The notes: generated from the letters alone by a model not told the origin. 64,000 bases of DNA from Longispora fulva (GCF_015751905.1 NZ_JADOUF010000001.1:4650001-4714000); one strand, 5' to 3'. Positions 1-9,193 are shown, numbered from the stretch's first letter. Made by a program: numbers and translations.

Positions 1-1431
1 GGCCAGCGGCACGGTCACCACGCTGTCGCCCGGCCCGACGTACTGCTTCCACATGCCCTCGGTCACGAACGCCGGGGCCGGCGGCACGTCGCGGGCCGGC
101 AGCGGGGTCGGCATGATCGGCAGCAGCGCGGCGGCGAAGCCGGCGTACCAGAGCACGCGCGGCGCGCCGGAGACCGTGGGGGACGTGATCACCTTGTCCA
201 GGGCGATGGCCACGAGCACGGCCAGCGCCGGGATCACCATGATCGCGAGGCGGACCGGCACGATCGACTCGAGGACCGGGATCTCGTTGATCAGGCTGAA
301 CGGGCTGTGCAGGCCCGTGTTGTGCCCGTAGATCTTGATCATGGGCCCGAGGGACAGCGATCCGAAGACCAGCGCGACGGCCGCGGCGATCCGGACCAGC
401 ACGTTGCGCCAGAGCAGCACCGTCGTGGCCAGGCACAGGATGAGCAGCGGCCAGCCGAAGTAGGCGTTCTCCTCGGCCGGGTGCGCGTGCAGCCCCCGGT
501 CCCGGAACGGCCCGCCGGCGATCGACTCGGACGCGTAGCTGAAGTAGGAACCCAGGTCGCTGTAGTACGTCACGGACAGGGCCGGCACCGCGCCGTAGTG
601 CTGCGGGCCGAAGAACTGGAACCACAGCGGGTACGCGAGCAGCGCGAGCGCCACCCCGGCCGCCACGGCCAGCCCGGTGATCCCCGGCTTGACGATCCTG
701 CGGAACTCCTCGCGCCGGGACACCCAGAACACCAGCACCATGATCAGGCTGGTGATGGCAATGAAGAGGAGCACCTCTTCATTGATGAACGCCTGGTACG
801 TGATGAGCAGCCCCAGCACGATCCCGGTCCGCCACGGCCGCTCGGAGGTCCGCAGCTTCGCCACCCAGTACAGGATGATCGGCACCATGAACTGGCCGGC
901 GACGTTCGGGTGCCCGTTGGCCTGGGACACGAAGCCCGGCGCGAACCCGCAGAACAGGGCCGCGACGAAGGCCGCGGCGCGCGAGGTCACGAGGTGCCGG
1001 GAGAACAGCCAGTACCAGGCCGTCGCGGTCGCCGACAGCGCGATCATGACGAGCAGCGCGTAGGAGACGTTCACCCCGAACAGCAACGTCACCGGGGCCA
1101 ACGGGATCGCCAGCCCCAGGATGGACGTGTTCGCCATCATGTTCACGCCGTCGGGCACGTTGATCTGCGAGCTGAACAGCGGGTTGTCCAGGTGCACGAG
1201 CGAACGCGCGGCGTTCGTCAGCACGAACTGGAAGAAGCCGTGGTCCTGCTCGTTGCTCGCCTGGATCCGGTGGTGCAGGTCGAACCACAGCCGCGACGTC
1301 ACGTAGAACGCGCCGAGCACGTAGACCAGGACGGCCCCGACGTCGAACAGGCGCCGGCGTCGCGCGCCGCTGTCGACCTGCCCGTCGGTTGACTCCGCCC
1401 GGGTATCAACATTCGACGCAAGCGTCGCCAT
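1..1431 (-). CDS. polytopic membrane protein, GT-C-like, 3' end outside window
   Basis: The first 477 codons are present and the gene runs off the left edge. The ATG at 1431 opens a short hydrophilic N-terminus with a run of arginines (GARRRRLFD), then a first membrane helix (VGAVLVYVLGAFYV). A soluble loop with HHRIQASNEQDHGFFQF and NPLFSSQINVPDG follows, then a series of hydrophobic helices. This layout, with an acidic or histidine-bearing first outer loop and many helices, resembles GT-C type polyprenyl-sugar-dependent glycosyltransferases, but I see no motif that fixes the substrate. It could also be an uncharacterised actinobacterial membrane protein. It lies on the same strand as dxs, 235 bp upstream in the direction of the window start, and a terminator separates them, so they are probably separate units. 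Confidence 0.75.
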   Translation of the reverse strand, partial: MATLASNVDTRAESTDGQVDSGARRRRLFDVGAVLVYVLGAFYVTSRLWFDLHHRIQASNEQDHGFFQFVLTNAARSLVHLDNPLFSSQINVPDGVNMMANTSILGLAIPLAPVTLLFGVNVSYALLVMIALSATATAWYWLFSRHLVTSRAAAFVAALFCGFAPGFVSQANGHPNVAGQFMVPIILYWVAKLRTSERPWRTGIVLGLLITYQAFINEEVLLFIAITSLIMVLVFWVSRREEFRRIVKPGITGLAVAAGVALALLAYPLWFQFFGPQHYGAVPALSVTYYSDLGSYFSYASESIAGGPFRDRGLHAHPAEENAYFGWPLLILCLATTVLLWRNVLVRIAAAVALVFGSLSLGPMIKIYGHNTGLHSPFSLINEIPVLESIVPVRLAIMVIPALAVLVAIALDKVITSPTVSGAPRVLWYAGFAAALLPIMPTPLPARDVPPAPAFVTEGMWKQYVGPGDSVVTVPLA

Positions 1432-1644
1432 CTGGCGCTTCCCCTCCCGATCGCTGACCGGCTGTCGCGCGCACATCAGCGCTGCCGCGCCCGTCGCAGA
1501 GTCCTGCGGACCCGCAGGGCGTTCCCACCTCGGCGGAAAGCCAGGCGCTGGACGGTCAACATGATACGACACCTCGTGCCACGGCCCCGGAGCCACCCTT
1601 TACGCAGCGGACATCCAGCTCTTATATCTATCTATCCGACAGAA

Positions 1645-1658
1645 GGGGCCGAAGCCCC
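1645..1658 (-). terminator. hairpin terminator behind dxs
   Basis: Read on the minus strand just after the dxs stop, a GGGGC/GCCCC stem closes a UUCG tetraloop and is followed by a T-containing stretch. The rest of the 1432-1666 gap has no gene I can support; it contains a small TATC triplet repeat near 1625-1636. Confidence 0.55.
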
Positions 1659-1666
1659 CACCGTCG

Positions 1667-3598
1667 TCAGGCCGTGAAGTTGCTCAGCTCCCCGGGGATC
1701 GCCCGCTCGTCGAGCTCCGACAGCCAGCCCGTCACGTCCCGGGCGACGTCCTGGGCGGTGAGGCCCAGGTCGGCGAGGATCTCGGCCCGGGTGCCGTGCG
1801 GGTGCCAGTCGGCCGGCACGCCCAGCACCCGCACCGGGGTGCTGACGCCGGCGTCGCGCAGGCTCGCGGCGATGGCCTCGCCGACGCCGCCGACCCGGAC
1901 CCCGTCCTCGACCGTCACGACGAGCCGGTGACCGGCCGCCAGCTCGGCGAGGGCCCCGGGCACCGGGCGCACCCAGCGCGGGTCGACCACGGTCACGCCG
2001 TAGCCGTGCTCGCTGATCCGGGCGGCGGCGTCCATGCCCAGGTGGGCGAAGGAACCGACGCCGACCAGCAGGACGTCCTTGCGGGTCGCCTCGGCGAGCA
2101 CGTCCACGCCGCCGACCGACCGCAGCGCGGGCAGGGCCGGCGGGACGGTGCCGGTCGGGAACCGCACGATCGTCGGGCCGTCGGTGACCGCCACGGCCTC
2201 GCGCAGCTCCTCGCGCAGGGTCTGGGCGTCGCGCGGGGCTGCCAGGCGCAGGCCCGGCACCACCCCGAAGACCGACATGTCCCAGATGCCGTAGTGGCTC
2301 GGGCCGTCGGGGCCGGTGATGCCCGCCCGGTCCAGGACGAAGGTGACGCCCAGCTTGTGCATCGCCACGTCCAGGAGGACCTGGTCGAAGGCGCGGTTGA
2401 GGAACGTGGCGTACACGGCGACGACCGGGTGGGCTCCGCCCATGGCCAGGCCCGCGGCGGAGGTGACGGCGTGCTGCTCGGCGATGCCGACGTCATAGGC
2501 CCGATCCGGGTACGCCCGCATCAGCTTCGCGATCCCCGTCGGCTCGGCCATCGCCGCCGTGATGCCCACGATGTCCGGGCGCTCGCCGGCCAGCTCGACC
2601 AGCTCGTCGCCGAAGACGGAGGTCCACTTCAGGCTCGGCGCGGCGGTCAGCTTGCCGGTCACCGGGTCGAACGCGCCCGGGCCGTGCATCATGTCGGCCT
2701 CGTCGTCCTCGGCCGGCCGGTAGCCGTAGCCCTTGCGGGTGACCGCGTGCACGATGACCGGACCGCCGAACCGCTTGGCCCGCTCCAGCGCCTTCTCCAT
2801 CGCGGCGAGGTCGTGCCCGTCGACCGGCCCGAAGTACTTGAGCCCGAGGTCCTCGAACATCGCCTGCGGGGCGATCGCGTCCTTCAGCCCGCGCTTGACG
2901 GCGTGCAGGGCCTCGAACAGCGGGGCGCCGACCAGCGGCGTGCGGCCGAGGGCGTCCTTGACCAGGTCGAGGACCTTCTCGTAGGACGGGTTGAGCCGCA
3001 GCGTGGCCAGGTGGTCGGCGAGCCCGCCGATCGTCGGCGCATAGGACCGGCCGTTGTCGTTGACCACGATCACCACGGACCGGTCCGTACCGGCGGCGAT
3101 GTTGTTCAGCGCCTCCCAGCACATGCCGCCGGTCAGCGCGCCGTCCCCGACGACGGCCACCACGTGCCGGTCGCCCTCGCCGCGCAGCTGGAAGGCCTTG
3201 GCCAGCCCGTCGGCGTAGGACAGCGCCGTGGAGGCGTGCGAGTTCTCGATCAGGTCGTGCTCACTCTCCGCCTGCGACGGGTAGCCGGTGAGGCCGCCGC
3301 GCTGGCGGAGCCCGTCGAAGCCGGCCTGCCGCCCGGTGAGGATCTTGTGCACGTACGCCTGGTGCCCGGTGTCGAACAGGATCCGGTCGCGGGGCGAGTC
3401 GAAGACCCGGTGCATGGCGATGGTCATCTCGACCACGCCCAGGTTCGGACCGAGGTGGCCACCCGTCTTCGACACCTTGTCGACGAGGAAGTCGCGAATC
3501 TCGGTGGCCAGCACGGTCAGCTGCTCCGAGGTCAGGCCGCGCAGATCGTGCGGGCCGGTGACGGACGCGAGAATGCCCGTGCCTTCACTGCTGCTCAT
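1667..3598 (-). CDS. dxs: 1-deoxy-D-xylulose-5-phosphate synthase
   Basis: This thiamine-diphosphate enzyme condenses pyruvate with glyceraldehyde 3-phosphate, the first step of the methylerythritol phosphate route to isoprenoids. The 643-residue product has the family's usual length. It shows the N-terminal GGHLG motif (His48), [15 protein letters not shown] around 75-90 and the diphosphate-binding GDGALTGG (151-158). The pyrimidine-domain signature [15 protein letters not shown] and the C-terminal transketolase domain follow. The ATG at 3598 (MSSSEGTG) is preferred over an in-frame start about 100 bp upstream, because that extension has no family character and would overlap the divergent methyltransferase gene. 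The gene corresponds to dxs1 in the mycobacterial block. Confidence 0.97.
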   Translation of the reverse strand: MSSSEGTGILASVTGPHDLRGLTSEQLTVLATEIRDFLVDKVSKTGGHLGPNLGVVEMTIAMHRVFDSPRDRILFDTGHQAYVHKILTGRQAGFDGLRQRGGLTGYPSQAESEHDLIENSHASTALSYADGLAKAFQLRGEGDRHVVAVVGDGALTGGMCWEALNNIAAGTDRSVVIVVNDNGRSYAPTIGGLADHLATLRLNPSYEKVLDLVKDALGRTPLVGAPLFEALHAVKRGLKDAIAPQAMFEDLGLKYFGPVDGHDLAAMEKALERAKRFGGPVIVHAVTRKGYGYRPAEDDEADMMHGPGAFDPVTGKLTAAPSLKWTSVFGDELVELAGERPDIVGITAAMAEPTGIAKLMRAYPDRAYDVGIAEQHAVTSAAGLAMGGAHPVVAVYATFLNRAFDQVLLDVAMHKLGVTFVLDRAGITGPDGPSHYGIWDMSVFGVVPGLRLAAPRDAQTLREELREAVAVTDGPTIVRFPTGTVPPALPALRSVGGVDVLAEATRKDVLLVGVGSFAHLGMDAAARISEHGYGVTVVDPRWVRPVPGALAELAAGHRLVVTVEDGVRVGGVGEAIAASLRDAGVSTPVRVLGVPADWHPHGTRAEILADLGLTAQDVARDVTGWLSELDERAIPGELSNFTA

Positions 3599-3678
3599 AG
3601 CGAGCCAGTCTATCGACCGGGCGACCTCCGACTCTGGGGAGCCGCGATCCTTCACAGGATCCGCTACATTCCCGGTGC

Positions 3679-4335
3679 ATGACCGCCATATATGACCCAC
3701 ACGCAGCGTGGTACGACGAGTACGTCACAGACAGCCCGTACATGGCCATGGTCGACGCCGTGCTCGCCGAGCTCCTCGGGCGCGGCCACGGCCCGGTGCT
3801 GGAGATCGGCTGCGGCACCGGGGCGCACGCCGCCGCGCTGCGGTCCACCGGCCGCACCCCGGTCGGGGTGGACATCTCCGCAGGTCAGCTCTCCTTCGCC
3901 GCCGGGAAGCTCCCGGTGGCCCGCGCTGACGCCGGCCGGCTGCCGGTCGCGTCGGGGTCGCTGGACGCCGTCGCGTCGGTGCTGATCCACACCGACGTGC
4001 CCGACTACCGGGCGGTGGTGCGCGAGGCGGCGCGGGTGCTGCGGCCCGGGGGTGTTCTCGCCCACGTCGGCGTGCACCCGTGCTTCACCGGGGCGTTCTC
4101 GGACCGGTCCGACCCGGACCGGGTGATCATCACGAGCGAGCTGTACGGGCACACCGGGGTGAGCTTCCACGCCTGGACGTCCGAGGGGGTGCGCGCCCGG
4201 GTCGGCGCCCGGCACCTGCCGGTGTCGGACCTGGTCAACGCGTTCCTCGACGCCGGCCTGACCGTGGACCGGCTCACCGAACGCGGCCTGGGGCCCCTCC
4301 CGGACGTGCTCGGCATCTCAGCCCGCAAGGCGTGA
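3679..4335 (+). CDS. class I SAM-dependent methyltransferase
   Basis: This is a 218-residue cytoplasmic methyltransferase. It opens with [12 protein letters not shown], typical of small-molecule methyltransferases, followed by the SAM-binding motif [15 protein letters not shown] (about 40-54) and a motif II acidic residue (VGVDIS). The later region [21 protein letters not shown] matches motif III of the Methyltransf_11 type. The substrate cannot be read from the sequence. The gene is divergent from dxs with 80 bp between starts and may share its promoter region. Downstream it meets the trmA-like gene tail to tail, with a TTACGCCGCGT motif and structured repeat element B in the gap. Confidence 0.85.
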   Translation: MTAIYDPHAAWYDEYVTDSPYMAMVDAVLAELLGRGHGPVLEIGCGTGAHAAALRSTGRTPVGVDISAGQLSFAAGKLPVARADAGRLPVASGSLDAVASVLIHTDVPDYRAVVREAARVLRPGGVLAHVGVHPCFTGAFSDRSDPDRVIITSELYGHTGVSFHAWTSEGVRARVGARHLPVSDLVNAFLDAGLTVDRLTERGLGPLPDVLGISARKA

Positions 4336-4353
4336 CCGACGCGCGGGGGGGTC

Positions 4354-4375
4354 GGTGACGCGGCGTAACAAAAAA
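4354..4375 (-). repeat. TTACGCCGCGT 3'-end motif, copy 1
   Basis: On the minus strand this reads TTTTTTGTTACGCCGCGTCACC. It is one of five related copies in the window (others near 9147, 46262, 61177 and 62250). It lies downstream of the minus-strand trmA-like gene, beyond structured element B. Confidence 0.6.
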
Positions 4376-4408
4376 GGCTCTTGATCCAGATCTTGATCTA
4401 ACCCTGGT

Positions 4409-4509
4409 GGCCCGCTGAGGGCGGGGAGGCGAAGGCGGACGGGTTCCGGCATACCGGTGTTGTATGCCGGGTTCCTGACAACGCACGCATCGTCGCCCTC
4501 AGCGGGTCC
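4409..4509. repeat. structured intergenic element B, 101 bp
   Basis: The element is bounded by a long inverted repeat: GGCCCGCTGAGGGCG at the left, CGCCCTCAGCGGGTCC at the right, with one G-T wobble. Inside is a second hairpin, CCGGCATAC/GTATGCCGG, with the loop CGGTGTT. The copy at 37799-37899 has exactly the same length, matches at 84 of 101 positions, and changes both partners of a base pair in the outer and inner stems. The minus-strand stop codon of the trmA-like gene abuts the right end. No T-tract follows on either strand, so it is not an ordinary terminator. Confidence 0.8.
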
Positions 4510-5685
4510 TCACGGTCTAAATAAGGCGACGCATTCGACGTGGTGGGTCATCGGGAACGCGTCGAACGCCCGCAGCCCCGCCAGCTCCCACCGGAAGCTC
4601 CGGAACGTCTTCACGTCCCGGGCCAGCGCCGCCGGATCGCACGCGACATAGGCCACCGCCCGCGCCCCGGTCGCCACGATCTCCTCGATCACGGCGGCCC
4701 CGGCCCCCGACCGGGGCGGGTCGAGGACCACGATGTCGGCCTCGCCGAGTTCCGTCAGCGCCCGCTCGACCCGGTTCGTCACGACGCTGACCTGCGGCAG
4801 GTCCGCCAGGGCCTTCGCGGCGCCAGCCGTACCCGACGGGTCGGCCTCGACCAGGACGACCGAGCCTGTGATGCCGACGGCCTCCGCGAGCGGCGCGGCG
4901 AACAGGCCGGCACCGCCGTAGAGGTCGAAGGCCCGCTCGCCGTGCTGCGGTTGGAGCATGTCCAGCACCGCGGCGACCAGGGTGTCGGCCGCGGCCGGGT
5001 GCACCTGCCAGAACGCCTCGGCCGGCAGCTTCCAGGTCCGGCCGGCGGCCTGCTCGCGGACCGTGGCGGGACCGGCGACCACCCGGGGACGGCCCCGGCC
5101 GCGCCGGGTGAGGATCGACACGTCGCCGATGGAGGGGGCGACGACCTCGACGGCGTCGACGCCGGCCCAACGGCGCTCGGTGACCCCGGACTCCCGGACG
5201 CCCGGGGCGGCGATCAGGCACTCGGCGATCGGCAGCACCCTCGAGGACCTCGTCGGGTGGAAGCCGAGCCGGCCGTCGGGGGCCACCGCGTACTGCACCC
5301 TGGTCCGCCAGCCCAGCGGCCCGCCCGGCAGCTCCTCGACCTCGACCGGGTAGTCGGGCAGCCCGCCGAGCCGGGCGAGCTGCTCGGTGACCACGTCGGC
5401 CTTGAGCAGGCGCTGCGCGGCCGGGGTGGCGTGCTGGAAGTCGCAGCCGCCGCACGCTCCCGGGCCGGCGTAGAAGCAGGGCGGCTCGACCCGGTCGGGC
5501 GAGGCCTGGAGGATCTCGACCGCGTCGGCGCGCAGGTAGCCCTTGCGCTCCTCCGTGATCCTGGCCCGGACCCGCTCGCCGGGCAGCGTGTGCCGGACGA
5601 ACACCACGAGTTCGTCGAGCCGGGCCACGCAGTGCCCGCCGTGCGCGACCGCTCCGACGTCCAGGACTACCAGGTCACCGATCAC
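4510..5685 (-). CDS. TrmA/RumA-family RNA (uracil-5)-methyltransferase
   Basis: This 391-residue SAM-dependent RNA methyltransferase probably makes 5-methyluridine in tRNA or rRNA. The first 60 residues form a TRAM domain. Cys70, Cys78 and Cys81 (PPC...ACGGCDFQ) and a later cysteine in AECLIA are placed like the iron-sulfur ligands of RumA-type enzymes. The SAM site is FDLYGGAGLFAAPLA, IVVLDPPRSG is motif IV, and the nucleophilic cysteine is Cys349 in YVACDPAALARD. The GTG start at 5685 overlaps the stop of the upstream permease gene as GTGA, so the two are translationally coupled. Rv2689c lies in the same position in M. tuberculosis. The exact target base cannot be told from sequence. Confidence 0.9.
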   Translation of the reverse strand: MIGDLVVLDVGAVAHGGHCVARLDELVVFVRHTLPGERVRARITEERKGYLRADAVEILQASPDRVEPPCFYAGPGACGGCDFQHATPAAQRLLKADVVTEQLARLGGLPDYPVEVEELPGGPLGWRTRVQYAVAPDGRLGFHPTRSSRVLPIAECLIAAPGVRESGVTERRWAGVDAVEVVAPSIGDVSILTRRGRGRPRVVAGPATVREQAAGRTWKLPAEAFWQVHPAAADTLVAAVLDMLQPQHGERAFDLYGGAGLFAAPLAEAVGITGSVVLVEADPSGTAGAAKALADLPQVSVVTNRVERALTELGEADIVVLDPPRSGAGAAVIEEIVATGARAVAYVACDPAALARDVKTFRSFRWELAGLRAFDAFPMTHHVECVALFRP

Positions 5686-7688
5686 TCTTCGCCCTCGCCA
5701 CGCGGCCCGCGGACCACTCCGGCCCCGAGCCGCTGGTCCAGCTTGCTCAGGTCCTTCGTCTCACTCGACGCCAACTGCCACGGCACGCTCGTGACCATCA
5801 CGCCCGGCTCGAACAACAGCCGGCCCTTGAGCCGCAACGCGCTCTGGTTGTGCAGCAGGTGCTCCCACCAGCGTCCCACCACGTACTCCGGGATGAACAC
5901 CGTGACGATGTCGCGCGGGGCGTCCTTCCGCAGCGACTTCACGTAGTCGACGATCGGCTTGGTGATCTCCCGGTACGGCGAGTCGACCACGGTCAGCGGC
6001 ACCGTGATGTTGTGCGCCTCCCAGTCGGCCTGCAACGCCCGGGTATCCTTCTCGTCCACGTTGACCGTGACGGCGGTGATCGAGTCGGGCCGCATCGCCC
6101 GCGCGTAGGCGATCGCCCGCAGCGCCGGCAGGTGCACCTTGCTGACCAGGACGACCACGTGGTTGCGGGCCGGCAGGGTGTAGTGCTCCTCGGTCGGGAC
6201 CAGCTCGGCGGCCACTCGGTCGTAGTGCCGGCGGATGCCCGTCATGATCAGGAACAGGGCGGCCATCGCGGCCAGGGCGATCCACGCTCCAGCCAGGAAT
6301 TTCGTGATCAGCACGATGACCAGCACCACGCCGGTGAGCACGAGGCCGACCATGTTGATGGTGCGCGACCGGAACATCCGCCGCCGGCCGACCGGGTCGC
6401 GCTCGGTGCGCAGCAGGCGGTTCCAGTGCCGGACCATGCCGGTCTGCGACAGGGTGAAGGACACGAACACGCCGACGATGTACAGCTGGATCAGCCGGGT
6501 CGGTTCCGCCTCGAACGCCACGATCAGCACGATCGCGAACACCGACAGGAACACGATCCCGTTGGAGAACGCCAGCCGGTCGCCCCGGGTGTGCAGCTGG
6601 CGGGGCAGCCAGCGGTCCTGGGCGAGGATCGAGCCGAGCACCGGGAACCCGTTGAACGCCGTGTTGGCGGCGAGGAACAGGATCAGGGCCGTCATGGCCG
6701 CCACCACGTACAGCCCGACGGAGTCGGTGCCGAACACCGCGTCGGCGATCTGGGTGGTGACCGTCTTCTGTTCGTAGCCGGCCGGGGTGACCAGCTGGGT
6801 GGCCGGGTCCTCCACGTACTGCAGGCCGATCCGGCGGGCCAGCACCACGATGCCCAGCAGCATCGTGATCGAGATCCCGCCGAGCAGCGCCAGGGTGGTG
6901 GCGGCGTTGCGGCTCTTCGGCGGCTTGAACGCCGGCACGCCGTTGGAGATGGCCTCGACGCCGGTCAGCGCCGTGCACCCGGAGGAGAAGGTCCGCAGCA
7001 GCAGGAACGCGAACGCCGCCTGCGTCATCGTGTCGTGCTCGGCGAGGACCTTGATCCCGTGCACCTCGGCGCTCTCGGCCGTCACGTTCTCGCCCAGCAC
7101 GAAGATCTTGAAGAAGCCCCAGCCGATCATGCCGATGATCACGATCATGAAGCCGTAGGTCGGGATGGCGAACGCGCTGCCCGACTCGCGGATGCCGCGC
7201 AGGTTCATCGCCGTCAGGATGACGACGGCGGCCACGGCGATCAGCACCTTGTGGTCGGCTACCCACGGCACGGCGGAGCCGAAGTTCTTCACCCCGGAGG
7301 ACACCGACACCGCGACCGTGAGCACGTAGTCCACCAGCAGGGCGCTGGCCACGCCCAGGCCGGCCTTCGGCCCGAGGTTCACCGTGGCGACCTCGTAGTC
7401 GCCGCCGCCCGACGGGTATGCGTGCACGTTCTGCCGGTAGCTGGCCACCACCACGACCATCACCAGCGCCACCGCCAGGGCGACCCACGGCGAGTAGACG
7501 AACGCCGCGGCCCCCGCGATCGACAGGGTCAGCAGGATCTCGTCGGGGGCGTAGGCGACCGACGACAGCGCGTCCGAGGCGAACACCGGGAGCGCGATCC
7601 GCTTCGGCAGCAGACTGTGCGCGAGGTGATCAGACTTGACGGGACGACCGACAAGCAGGCGTTTCAGGAAGGAAGTCGGGCTGGCCAC
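5682..7688 (-). CDS. APC-superfamily permease, KimA-like potassium importer
   Basis: The 668-residue membrane protein has about twelve helices and a C-terminal soluble domain from roughly residue 470. Its N-terminus (LKRLLVGRPVKS, FASDALSSVAYAPDEIL, AYPSGGGDYEVA, LLVDYVLTVAVSVS) resembles Bacillus subtilis KimA, a high-affinity potassium importer controlled by c-di-AMP. The earlier family name was amino-acid permease. The GTG at 7688 (VASPTSFLKRL) fits the family N-terminus; longer in-frame starts run into the divergent trkA gene. The coupling with two TrkA proteins across a 109-bp divergent region supports potassium rather than amino-acid transport, but that is inference. It overlaps the trmA-like gene by four bases. 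Confidence 0.85.
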   Translation of the reverse strand: MASPTSFLKRLLVGRPVKSDHLAHSLLPKRIALPVFASDALSSVAYAPDEILLTLSIAGAAAFVYSPWVALAVALVMVVVVASYRQNVHAYPSGGGDYEVATVNLGPKAGLGVASALLVDYVLTVAVSVSSGVKNFGSAVPWVADHKVLIAVAAVVILTAMNLRGIRESGSAFAIPTYGFMIVIIGMIGWGFFKIFVLGENVTAESAEVHGIKVLAEHDTMTQAAFAFLLLRTFSSGCTALTGVEAISNGVPAFKPPKSRNAATTLALLGGISITMLLGIVVLARRIGLQYVEDPATQLVTPAGYEQKTVTTQIADAVFGTDSVGLYVVAAMTALILFLAANTAFNGFPVLGSILAQDRWLPRQLHTRGDRLAFSNGIVFLSVFAIVLIVAFEAEPTRLIQLYIVGVFVSFTLSQTGMVRHWNRLLRTERDPVGRRRMFRSRTINMVGLVLTGVVLVIVLITKFLAGAWIALAAMAALFLIMTGIRRHYDRVAAELVPTEEHYTLPARNHVVVLVSKVHLPALRAIAYARAMRPDSITAVTVNVDEKDTRALQADWEAHNITVPLTVVDSPYREITKPIVDYVKSLRKDAPRDIVTVFIPEYVVGRWWEHLLHNQSALRLKGRLLFEPGVMVTSVPWQLASSETKDLSKLDQRLGAGVVRGPRGEGEE

Positions 7689-7797
7689 GGGCAACAGCGT
7701 ACGTGGACACCGCCAACCGTGCGGACCGACCGGCCGATCATCATCGCGACCATCGTGTACCGTCCCGGACAGTAGGCATGTTCGTGGGAGGACCCGA

Positions 7798-8463
7798 GTG
7801 CACATCGTGATCATGGGTTGCGGGCGGGTCGGATCGACTCTCGCGCAGAGCCTGGAGACGCGCGGCCACGAGGTGGCCGTGATCGACCAGAATCCCGAGG
7901 CTTTCCGCAGGCTGGGCCCCGAGTTCAGTGGGCTGACCGTCACCGGGGTCGGCTTCGACCAGGAGGTGCTCCGCCAGGCGGGCATCGACCGGGCCGACGC
8001 GTTCGCCGCCGTCTCCAGCGGCGACAACTCCAACATCATCTCGGCCAGGGTCGCGCGGGAGACGTTCGGCGTCCAGCGCGTCGTGGCCCGGATCTACGAC
8101 TCCAAGCGCGCCGAGGTGTACGAGCGGCTGGGCATCCCGACCGTCGCGACCGTCCGGTGGACGGCGGACCGGATGCTGCGGCACCTGGTCCCCGAGTCGA
8201 GCCCGGAGCTGTGGCGCGACCCGACGAGCACCCTGGCCATGGTCGAGGTGCCGCTGCACGCCGGCTGGGTCGGCAAGCCGCTGAAGACGCTGGAGGAGGG
8301 CACCGGCTCCCGGGTCGCGTACGTGATGCGGTTCGGAATCGGCACCCTGCCGACGGCCTCGATGACCCTGCAGGACGGCGACCAGGTGTTCATGCTGCTC
8401 ACCGACGCCATGTTCCCGACCGTGTCCCAGATCAGCGGCACCGCACCCGAGGGAGCGCACTGA
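7798..8463 (+). CDS. trkA: TrkA-family potassium uptake regulator, first copy
   Basis: This 221-residue cytoplasmic RCK protein has an N-terminal Rossmann fold (MGCGRVGSTLAQSLETRG, acidic end VIDQNPE) that should bind NAD(H), and a C-terminal TrkA_C domain from about residue 135. Such proteins gate potassium transporters and many RCK_C domains bind c-di-AMP. The GTG start at 7798 has GGGAGG eight bases upstream. The stop overlaps the next gene's ATG (TGATG), so the two TrkA proteins are probably made together and may pair. It corresponds to ceoB (Rv2691) by order. The KimA-like permease is divergent from it. Confidence 0.93.
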   Translation: MHIVIMGCGRVGSTLAQSLETRGHEVAVIDQNPEAFRRLGPEFSGLTVTGVGFDQEVLRQAGIDRADAFAAVSSGDNSNIISARVARETFGVQRVVARIYDSKRAEVYERLGIPTVATVRWTADRMLRHLVPESSPELWRDPTSTLAMVEVPLHAGWVGKPLKTLEEGTGSRVAYVMRFGIGTLPTASMTLQDGDQVFMLLTDAMFPTVSQISGTAPEGAH

Positions 8464-9125
8464 TGCGGATCGCCATCGCCGGCGCGGGCAACGTGGGCCG
8501 GTCCATCGCCACGGAGCTGATCGACAACGGGCACCAGGTGCTCCTGATCGACAAGCAGCCCAACATGCTGCGCCCCGAGCGGGTGCCCGACGCCGAGTGG
8601 GTGCTGGCCGACGCCTGCGAGCTGTCCAGCCTGCAGAACGCCGAGCTGGCCAGCTGCGACGTCGTGGTCGCCGCCACCGGGGACGACAAGACCAACCTGG
8701 TGGTGTCGCTGCTGGCCAAGACCGAGTTCGCGGTGCCGCGGGTGGTCGCCCGGGTCAACCGGGCCGAGAACGAGTGGCTGTTCACGGAGCAGTGGGGCGT
8801 CGACGTGTCGGTGTCCAAGCCGCGGATGATGGCGGCCCTCGTCGAGGAGGCGGTCACGGTCGGCGAGCTGGTCCGGCTGATGACGTTCCGGCAGGGCCAG
8901 GCCAACCTGGTCGAGATCACCCTGCCACCGGACGCGCCGTACGTCGGCCGGCCGGTCCGGGACGTGCCCCTGCCGCACGACAGCGCCCTGGTGGCGATCG
9001 TGCGCGGCAGCCGGGTGATCGCCCCGAGCCCCGACGACCCCCTCGAGGCCGGCGACGAGCTGGTCTTCGTGTGCACCGCCGACGTCGAGGACGCCGTCCG
9101 GCACGTGATCCTGGGCCTCGACTAA
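8463..9125 (+). CDS. trkA: TrkA-family potassium uptake regulator, second copy
   Basis: This 220-residue paralogue of the preceding gene has the Rossmann glycine motif IAGAGNVGRSIATELIDNG, acidic VLLIDKQ, and a C-terminal RCK_C domain ending VFVCTADVEDAVRHVI. Translation is coupled to the upstream copy by a one-base overlap of stop and start. It corresponds to ceoC (Rv2692). After the gene come a TTACGCCGCGT motif and two strong hairpins. Confidence 0.93.
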   Translation: MRIAIAGAGNVGRSIATELIDNGHQVLLIDKQPNMLRPERVPDAEWVLADACELSSLQNAELASCDVVVAATGDDKTNLVVSLLAKTEFAVPRVVARVNRAENEWLFTEQWGVDVSVSKPRMMAALVEEAVTVGELVRLMTFRQGQANLVEITLPPDAPYVGRPVRDVPLPHDSALVAIVRGSRVIAPSPDDPLEAGDELVFVCTADVEDAVRHVILGLD

Positions 9126-9146
9126 CCAAACCCCTTCAAACCTGTA

Positions 9147-9166
9147 TTTTTACGCCGCGTTCCCGA
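9147..9166 (+). repeat. TTACGCCGCGT 3'-end motif, copy 2
   Basis: TTTTTACGCCGCGTTCCCGA, 21 bases after the stop of the second trkA gene and on its strand. It directly precedes the hairpin at 9165-9193. Confidence 0.6.
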
Positions 9167-9193
9167 CCCGCCGTCCAGCAGTGACGGCGGGTC
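9165..9193. terminator. hairpin between trkA and DUF3159 gene
   Basis: GACCCGCCGTC/GACGGCGGGTC forms an 11-bp stem with a 7-nt loop. It is followed by TTCC on the plus strand and is a plausible terminator for the trkA pair. Confidence 0.5.

Noticed and set aside
307-1392. Long plus-strand frame opposite the first gene, and many similar antisense frames throughout
   Set aside because: They are rich in arginine, proline and histidine, lack ribosome sites and family motifs, and mirror genuine genes, as expected at high GC.
4409-4509. Interpretation of elements A-C as insertion-sequence ends or integron attC sites
   Set aside because: No transposase or integrase gene is nearby, and attC core sites and target duplications are not visible.
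7689-7797. Possible c-di-AMP riboswitch upstream of the KimA-like gene
   Set aside because: The divergent gap is only 109 bp and shows no ydaO-type conserved core.
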